Below, piece after piece: positions 5,468-10,114 of a DNA stretch of 10,114 nucleotides. Every line of letters begins with the position of its first letter. Position 1 is the stretch's first letter. Location of the stretch: the NCBI GenBank assembly GCA_905235955.1, contig CAJONN010000086.1:1-10114 (forward strand), in the 5' to 3' direction. The stretch comes from an uncultured Marinilabiliaceae bacterium (lineage in GTDB: Bacteria > Bacteroidota > Bacteroidia > Bacteroidales > Marinilabiliaceae). A program made the position numbers and the translations under genes. The notes under the pieces are model-generated. The model worked only from the letters and a program-made list of their open reading frames with translations, did no database searches and had not been told where the DNA came from.

Positions 5468-8239
5468 ATGAAAGTCTATACTCTCGCTGCCATTTTTATG
5501 GTGGCTATGTTTTGCACAAACATAAACGTATGTGCACAACAACAACTGACCAAAGAGCAAATATTGAACATGAGCATCGGAGAATTGTCAGAACTGCCAC
5601 TCGAAGACCTCATGAAAGCTGTTGAAACACTTGGCGTTAGCAGTGTCGACGAACTATTTGCGCTCATAATGAACAAAAACGTAAGTTCGGCATCGAAGCA
5701 AGAAGAAGATAGTTTCACATCGCCCCTCTCTACCACCGTCATCACCAAAGACGAAATGCGTACTTATGGCGTATTATCTATAGAAGAAGCATTCAGACTG
5801 ATACCGGGTATGATAGTTACTGAGAAGACATCAGGCAACTTCGATGTACAAATGCGAGGGCTATCAAATATACCTGACCATCAGATGATGCTCTACACTG
5901 AGAATGCCAATACTCTGCTTATGATAGATGGCCGACCAATGCAAAACTATTGTGTTGGAGCCCTCATCCTCGACAACTTACCTATATCAATTGAAGATAT
6001 AGAGCGCATAGAGGTAGTACGCGGAGCATGCAGTGCACTCTATGGTGCGAATGCTGTTACGGGTGTTATCAACATCATTACCGATAAGCCAAGTAACAAT
6101 TCGCCGGCAGTGTCAGGTAGCTTCCAAATGGGCAACAACAACACTTGCATTGGCGACTTTGCTTTGCGCCAGGCAACAACAAATGGCAAATTTGCAGGCG
6201 GACTAACTGTAAATGTGCAACGCCGCGGACGTACTACAGACCTCATCCCATCTACACCAACATCTGACGACCGTTATTATGTAGAAAGGGACGATATTTT
6301 GGAAGCGACACGCAATTTTTTTGATGCAACAGGTGCTGAGCTTAAACAAAACATGGACACGTGGATTGCCAATGGATATATACGCGAAGCTAAAGGCTCT
6401 GAGATGCTTACACCAGACCAACTTGAGCGTTACCGAACATTTAAAGGTCAATACCTCTTCAACACTACTGAGCCTTCAACCAAAATATCAGATCAGTTTG
6501 ACGACCTCAATACATCGCGTCAAAACATTGGTCTGAATGGTTATCTGTCAATAAAACCCAACAACAATGTTAGCATTGATATAACTGGTGGCTATCAGCA
6601 ATCAAAATCACTTGTTGCTGATATAGTTGAAGATGTATATCCATTCTCTACACGTATATCTAAGAAAGGCTATGCCAATGTAAAAGCTTCTATCTATGAC
6701 CTGCAAGTAAACGTAGGATACAATGGTGGTAGCAACGACTACATTGTTGGCAATCCGGGCTATAAAGTATTTGAAAACACCTTCAATGCCAATGCCGAAT
6801 ATACGTTCAGAATTAGCGACTTGGCCATAAAACCGGGTATTAGCTACGAATGGATGAAGGTTGAAAATTACCAGCCAGTTTTCAACGATCCGACGCACAA
6901 TATAAAAAATAATCATAACAACATCTACGAGGCGTATAGTTGGCACTACGAAAAATATGGAACCACGCCACCTGCATATCGTCATCGTTTGTGGGGGTAT
7001 TTCGATGATGGTGCACATCTCACCACATTTGCGCCAAGCTTGCGCCTCGACTACAAAGTCGGCGATTTGCGCCTGATTGGTGCATTTCGCTCTGACAAAA
7101 CCAGTAAGCCCGACAAATGGAATAGCTCTTGGCAATTTGCCGCCAACTATAGCATTAGCGATGCCAACTTCATTCGCTTTGTCTACGGACGTGCCAACAG
7201 GAGTGGATGTTTTGTGAATACTGCCACCAATTACGAGTGGCAACGCACAAATATGCTTCCATCAGTGATAGTATTTGAAGGCAACGAAGATGCTGACCTC
7301 GTTCATATTGACAACTTTGAGTTGGGCTATCGTTGGCGTCCGTCAAACAAAGTACTTATCGATGCTGAAGCCTTCTATTCTATAAGCAAAGATTTTGGTG
7401 CACTTATATCAAATAAATCTATGTTTGATATTTCGCTCGATGAATTTGTTGGTTCATTGGTATATGCCAATGACTTGCGTGATACACTTTCGCCTATGCA
7501 AATATCTGCTGGTATAGTTTATCCGAATTTGGAAACTCGCTCATATATCAAATATGACAACCTTCCTTTCAAGGTGAAACAAGGTGGCATTTCGCTCAAT
7601 ATCGACTATATAATGTCATCGAAACTCATTACTAAGTTCAACCTCAACTGGCAAAGAACTATAATAGACAACTATTACATCTATAGTCGAAATGAAGCAA
7701 TTGCTACACAAATAGGTGCATCGTTGGAAGAACTTAAACAAACACTTTTCAACCCTGAGATAGTTGGCTTGTTTTGGCCTCTTATTGATGAATATGTTAA
7801 AGAGGGTAGAACAATGTCTCAAGCTATAGAATACTTCCTTACTGAAAGTGAATATGCTATACAGTTTGCTAACTATTGTCAAGGGGATATGTACTACCTT
7901 GGTTCATCGTATTATAAGCAGCCCGAAACAACCAACGGTCACGTACACAAGGCCACTCCAAGCATATATGGTATGGTTGGTCTTATCTATAAGCCTATAC
8001 AGCAACTCAACATATCTGCTTTTGCCAACTTCATTGGTAAGCGCACATACGCAATGTCATATAACGAAGAGAAACTCGACAACCGCTTTACTGTTAACCT
8101 CAAGATAGGTTACAAACCAGTTAATGGTGCAGAGGTATTCTTCAACGCTCACAACTTGTTTGATAATGAGAAGAAAGAATTTACTTATTGCGACAAGATT
8201 GGTGGCACCTACACAGTGGGTGTAACGTTCAACTACTAA
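5468..8239 (+). CDS. TonB-dependent outer-membrane receptor, long form
   Basis: A 923-residue outer-membrane transporter predicted to import a scarce ligand using TonB/ExbBD energy. Residues 1-23 are a signal peptide (ending NVCA before QQQ). Residues 27-85 are helical and contain LPLEDLMK, the SLEELMN-like segment of this receptor subfamily, then NVSSASKQEE. The plug follows (about 86-205): STTVITKDEMRTYG, SIEEAFRLIPGMIV, TLLMIDGRPM, IEDIERIEVVRG (175-186), ALYGANAVTGVINIIT (190-205). The rest is the barrel, ending IGGTYTVGVTFNY with the terminal aromatic signal. It is longer than BtuB-like receptors because of two mostly helical insertions, about 277-333 and 741-812, probably extracellular loops. 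It is not SusC: there is no N-terminal carboxypeptidase-like domain and no SusD partner. The substrate is unknown. It is co-transcribed with the YfiR-like gene; translation starts at the ATG giving the signal peptide. Confidence 0.92.
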   Translation: MKVYTLAAIFMVAMFCTNINVCAQQQLTKEQILNMSIGELSELPLEDLMKAVETLGVSSVDELFALIMNKNVSSASKQEEDSFTSPLSTTVITKDEMRTYGVLSIEEAFRLIPGMIVTEKTSGNFDVQMRGLSNIPDHQMMLYTENANTLLMIDGRPMQNYCVGALILDNLPISIEDIERIEVVRGACSALYGANAVTGVINIITDKPSNNSPAVSGSFQMGNNNTCIGDFALRQATTNGKFAGGLTVNVQRRGRTTDLIPSTPTSDDRYYVERDDILEATRNFFDATGAELKQNMDTWIANGYIREAKGSEMLTPDQLERYRTFKGQYLFNTTEPSTKISDQFDDLNTSRQNIGLNGYLSIKPNNNVSIDITGGYQQSKSLVADIVEDVYPFSTRISKKGYANVKASIYDLQVNVGYNGGSNDYIVGNPGYKVFENTFNANAEYTFRISDLAIKPGISYEWMKVENYQPVFNDPTHNIKNNHNNIYEAYSWHYEKYGTTPPAYRHRLWGYFDDGAHLTTFAPSLRLDYKVGDLRLIGAFRSDKTSKPDKWNSSWQFAANYSISDANFIRFVYGRANRSGCFVNTATNYEWQRTNMLPSVIVFEGNEDADLVHIDNFELGYRWRPSNKVLIDAEAFYSISKDFGALISNKSMFDISLDEFVGSLVYANDLRDTLSPMQISAGIVYPNLETRSYIKYDNLPFKVKQGGISLNIDYIMSSKLITKFNLNWQRTIIDNYYIYSRNEAIATQIGASLEELKQTLFNPEIVGLFWPLIDEYVKEGRTMSQAIEYFLTESEYAIQFANYCQGDMYYLGSSYYKQPETTNGHVHKATPSIYGMVGLIYKPIQQLNISAFANFIGKRTYAMSYNEEKLDNRFTVNLKIGYKPVNGAEVFFNAHNLFDNEKKEFTYCDKIGGTYTVGVTFNY

Positions 8240-8257
8240 AAGAATTTTATTCATAAA

Positions 8258-8304
8258 TAACTCAACTTTAGCAAGTAAAGTTGCCCCAATGGGCGAAATT
8301 ATAG
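8258..8304 (+). repeat. Copy of the dispersed chromosomal intergenic repeat
   Basis: CTCAACTTTAGCAAGTA (8261-8277) differs at two positions from the copy at 9955-9971 and from the reverse complement of 2618-2634. The match to the element at 2595-2634 (reversed) continues as AAAGTTGCCCCAATGGGCGAAA against AAAGTAGCTCTGAAGAGGCGAAA, with a small potential stem (GCCC with GGGC) at the place where the other copy has its own imperfect stem. It lies between the receptor stop codon and the terminator. Confidence 0.55.
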
Positions 8305-8346
8305 AAAAAGAGCCTGTTCTAACTACTCGTAGAACAAGCTCTTTTT
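8305..8346. terminator. Bidirectional terminator between the receptor gene and rlmD
   Basis: AAAAAGAGC and TGTTCTA (8305-8321, one unpaired C at 8314) pair with TAGAACA and GCTCTTTTT (8330-8346, unpaired A at 8337) around an 8-base loop. The stem is flanked by A and T runs, so it works in both directions. It lies 65 bases past the receptor stop codon and 20 bases past the rlmD stop codon. Confidence 0.88.
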
Positions 8347-8366
8347 ACTTTCTGTATATGTGTAAG

Positions 8367-9773
8367 TTATCGTCTGTCGAGGCAAACAACTGACTCTACG
8401 TGATGAGTGTGCGGAAACATATCAACAGGTTGCATCTTAGTAACCTTGTAGTTGGCATCAAGCATACTGATGTCGCGTGCTTGCGTAGCAGAGTTGCAGC
8501 TGACGTATACAATACGTTTGGGAGCTGCCGACAAGATAGTACGAACAACATCTTCGTGCATGCCAGCGCGTGGTGGGTCTACTATCATAACATCGGGCAC
8601 GCCATGAGCCGAGATGAAATCCATTGACAACACATCTTTCATATCGCCAGCATAGAAACTGGTATTTTCAATACCATTGATAGCTGAATTTACTTTGGCA
8701 TCTTCAATGGCCTCTGGCACATATTCAATGCCAATAACCTTTTGGCAATGCTTAGCAACAAAGTTGGCTATAGTGCCTGTGCCCGTGTATAGGTCATAAA
8801 CCACTTCGTGCCCTTTGAGGTCGGCAAATGAGCGAGCTACTTTGTAGAGTTCGTAAGCTTGCTCAGAGTTGGTTTGGTAAAACGATTTTGGTCCGACCTT
8901 AAATTTTATACCCTCCATCTCCTCCATTATATGGTCGTTGCCAGCAAAAGTAAACACCTCAAGGTCGCCAATAGTATCGTTGGCTTTGGGATTGATAACG
9001 TACATAAGCGATGTTATTTGTGGAAATGCTTCGAGCAAATTTTGCAGCAATTGTTCGCGCTCAGGTTTGTCGTCGCGGAAGAAGGAGAAGAGCACCATCA
9101 AATCGCCCGTAGAGGCAGTGCGTATAGTCAGGTTGCGCAAGAAACCTTGCTGTGTGCGCAAGTCGAAAAACTCCAAGTTGTGCTCAATGGCATAGCTGCG
9201 CACCCATTTCCTGATAGCGTCAGATGGGTCGAGTTGTAGGTGGCATTCGTCAATGTCTACCACCTTGTCAAAGAGTCCGGGTATATGAAAGCCCAAGCCG
9301 GGTTGTCCCATGCCTTCGCCACTTTTCATTTGCTCAGCTGTAAGCCAACGTTTGTTTGAGAATGTAAATTCGAGTTTGTTTCGATATTTTTGGTTGCGTG
9401 CCGATGCCAAAATGGGCATCTGTTCGGGTAGCTCTACTTTGCCAATACGTTTTAGGTTGTTGTATACTTCGCGAGCTTTGTATTCAAGCTGTTTCTCGTA
9501 CGGAATGCTTTGCCATTTGCAGCCACCGCATACGCCAAAATGCTTGCAAAACGGACTTACGCGTATGTCAGAATATTTATGAAAAGCCACTGCATCGCCC
9601 TCATAATACGATGTACGTTTGCGTGTAACTTGTACGTCAACAATATCGCCCGGCACGGCACCATTTACAAAAACTACACGGTCGTCTACTCGTGCCAAAG
9701 CCTTTCCTTCGGCTGCTACATCAGTTATTTCAACATTGAGCAACAAAGGTTTTTTGTTTCTTGATTTTCCCAT
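8367..9773 (-). CDS. rlmD: 23S rRNA (uracil-5-)-methyltransferase, RlmD/RumA family
   Basis: A 468-residue SAM-dependent tRNA/rRNA uracil-C5 methyltransferase of the TrmA/RumA family, acting in the cytoplasm on a 23S rRNA uridine. N-terminal TRAM RNA-binding domain (about residues 10-68, DVAAEGKALARVDDRVVFV). A [4Fe-4S] cluster site is formed by C76, C82, C85 (CKHFGVCGGCKW) and C177 (DECHL). The central domain has KYRNKLEFTF (129-138). The methyltransferase domain has KSFYQTN (296-302), the SAM loop DLYTGTGT (327-334), DPPRAG (399-404), the catalytic Cys C426 in YVSCNSATQARD, and the general base E460 in MFPHTHHVESV. All key residues are present and the length is normal. Which uridine is modified (U1939 type or another) cannot be told from the sequence; the Fe-S type favours RlmD or RlmCD over TrmA. 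It is a monocistronic gene with its own promoter and shared terminator. Confidence 0.92.
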   Translation of the reverse strand: MGKSRNKKPLLLNVEITDVAAEGKALARVDDRVVFVNGAVPGDIVDVQVTRKRTSYYEGDAVAFHKYSDIRVSPFCKHFGVCGGCKWQSIPYEKQLEYKAREVYNNLKRIGKVELPEQMPILASARNQKYRNKLEFTFSNKRWLTAEQMKSGEGMGQPGLGFHIPGLFDKVVDIDECHLQLDPSDAIRKWVRSYAIEHNLEFFDLRTQQGFLRNLTIRTASTGDLMVLFSFFRDDKPEREQLLQNLLEAFPQITSLMYVINPKANDTIGDLEVFTFAGNDHIMEEMEGIKFKVGPKSFYQTNSEQAYELYKVARSFADLKGHEVVYDLYTGTGTIANFVAKHCQKVIGIEYVPEAIEDAKVNSAINGIENTSFYAGDMKDVLSMDFISAHGVPDVMIVDPPRAGMHEDVVRTILSAAPKRIVYVSCNSATQARDISMLDANYKVTKMQPVDMFPHTHHVESVVCLDRR

Positions 9774-9822
9774 ATTTAGCTAATAGCTAAGAATTATATT
9801 TTTGGTTTTTTATTACAAAGCG

Positions 9823-9858
9823 CAAAGGTATGCAAAGATTTGACTATTTACACACAAA
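9823..9858 (-). promoter_or_regulatory. Promoter of rlmD
   Basis: On the - strand 9830-9823 reads TACCTTTG, a perfect match to the Bacteroidota -7 consensus TAnnTTTG. Upstream lies TTTGTGTG (9858-9851); its TGTG half is 20 bases from the -7 box, and its TTTG half 24 bases. The expected start of transcription is near 9816, giving a leader of about 40 bases. Confidence 0.65.
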
Positions 9859-9937
9859 TGTTGCTGTTATGGTGAAAATCGGATTTCGTACTAATAGTTG
9901 GAAGTGATTGGATGGTTAAAAATGAAAGAACTGTCAT

Positions 9938-9991
9938 TTGCTAAAGTTAAGTAACTCAAGTTTCGCAAGTAGAAATGTACTACAAACAAAT
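9938..9991 (+). repeat. Dispersed chromosomal repeat, inverted double copy
   Basis: CTCAAGTTTCGCAAGTA (9955-9971) is identical to the reverse complement of 2618-2634. Just before it, TTGCTAAAGTT (9938-9948) is the reverse complement of AACTTTAGCAA at 8264-8274, so two half-copies face each other. Downstream AAATGTACTACAAACAA (9973-9989) resembles GAATGTACTTGCAAACAA at 2533-2550. Confidence 0.55.
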
Positions 9992-10019
9992 TTCAAAACA
10001 CGGCTTTCTCATTAGTCTT

Positions 10020-10049
10020 TTACTTTTTCTGTACCGACAGAAAAAGTAA
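10020..10049. repeat. Perfect 13-bp hairpin in intergenic DNA
   Basis: TTACTTTTTCTGT (10020-10032) and ACAGAAAAAGTAA (10037-10049) form a perfect stem around the loop ACCG. It is preceded by T-rich and followed by A-rich sequence and could act as a terminator in either direction for a gene beyond the window. It also resembles hairpins that are often dispersed in Bacteroidales intergenic DNA (from memory). Confidence 0.55.
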
Positions 10050-10114
10050 CAAAAAGAACTCGTCGCTGTTGCCACTCCGCTAAAAATTATCTGCGCTTCG
10101 CTAAACGATTTTAA

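Larger units (their letters stand above)
9774..10114. other. 341-base intergenic end of window, no gene seen
   Basis: Holds the rlmD promoter, then the dispersed repeat (9938-9991), then a perfect hairpin (10020-10049) followed by a sequence typical of non-coding Bacteroidales intergenic DNA. No frame in it gives a convincing protein; the longest on the - strand (SSFCYFFCRYRKSKR) is a translation of the hairpin and not a gene. Confidence 0.5.

Noticed and set aside
6608-7243. Long - strand frame of 211 codons inside the TonB receptor gene
   Set aside because: It is antisense to strong barrel coding sequence, with no family features; a shadow of the real gene.

Overview
The window joins two very different kinds of DNA. 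Bases 1 to about 2520 are strongly AT-rich, carry short, tightly packed genes all on the + strand, and look like a piece of a Bacteroidales phage. They hold two consecutive NlpC/P60-like (cysteine peptidase fold) proteins, a conserved-looking phage protein that may be ssDNA-binding, and a small unknown protein. From memory, the last two resemble proteins of crAss-like phages; no search was possible. Bases about 2521 to 10114 are chromosomal DNA of a member of the Bacteroidales (Bacteroidota). This is supported by the style of ArgRS and RlmD, the promoters of the Bacteroidota type (TTTG, about 20 bases, TAnnTTTG), and a YfiR-like/TonB-dependent receptor pair.

Layout: a 3' gene piece broken by two apparent single-base losses (1-718); a second NlpC/P60-like gene (721-1491); a 186-base gap with two tandem, CRISPR-repeat-like units that also fit the host promoter consensus, followed by a small hairpin and a perfect 14-bp terminator-type hairpin (1485-1642); the possible ssDNA-binding-like gene (1678-2289); a small gene (2319-2522); a palindromic chromosomal intergenic element (2521-2634); the argS terminator (2640-2677) and argS on the - strand (2703-4493). 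A 430-base divergent intergenic region follows, with a clear promoter for the next two genes. These are a YfiR-like periplasmic protein (4924-5427) and a 923-residue TonB-dependent receptor (5468-8239), which read as an operon. A bidirectional terminator (8305-8346) separates them from the convergent rlmD (8367-9773, - strand), whose promoter lies at 9823-9858. The last 340 bases hold that promoter and dispersed repeat or hairpin elements, with no gene.

The chromosomal genes do ordinary work: translation (argS), 23S rRNA methylation (rlmD) and outer-membrane uptake with a periplasmic partner. The unusual parts are the abrupt phage/chromosome junction beside argS with no integrase, tRNA or att site in view (a prophage remnant or an assembly chimera), and the CRISPR-repeat-like tandem units with downstream hairpins inside the phage part. 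The latter is the best candidate here for something not yet described, for example a phage small RNA or RNA anti-CRISPR, although tandem phage promoters explain the same bases almost as well.
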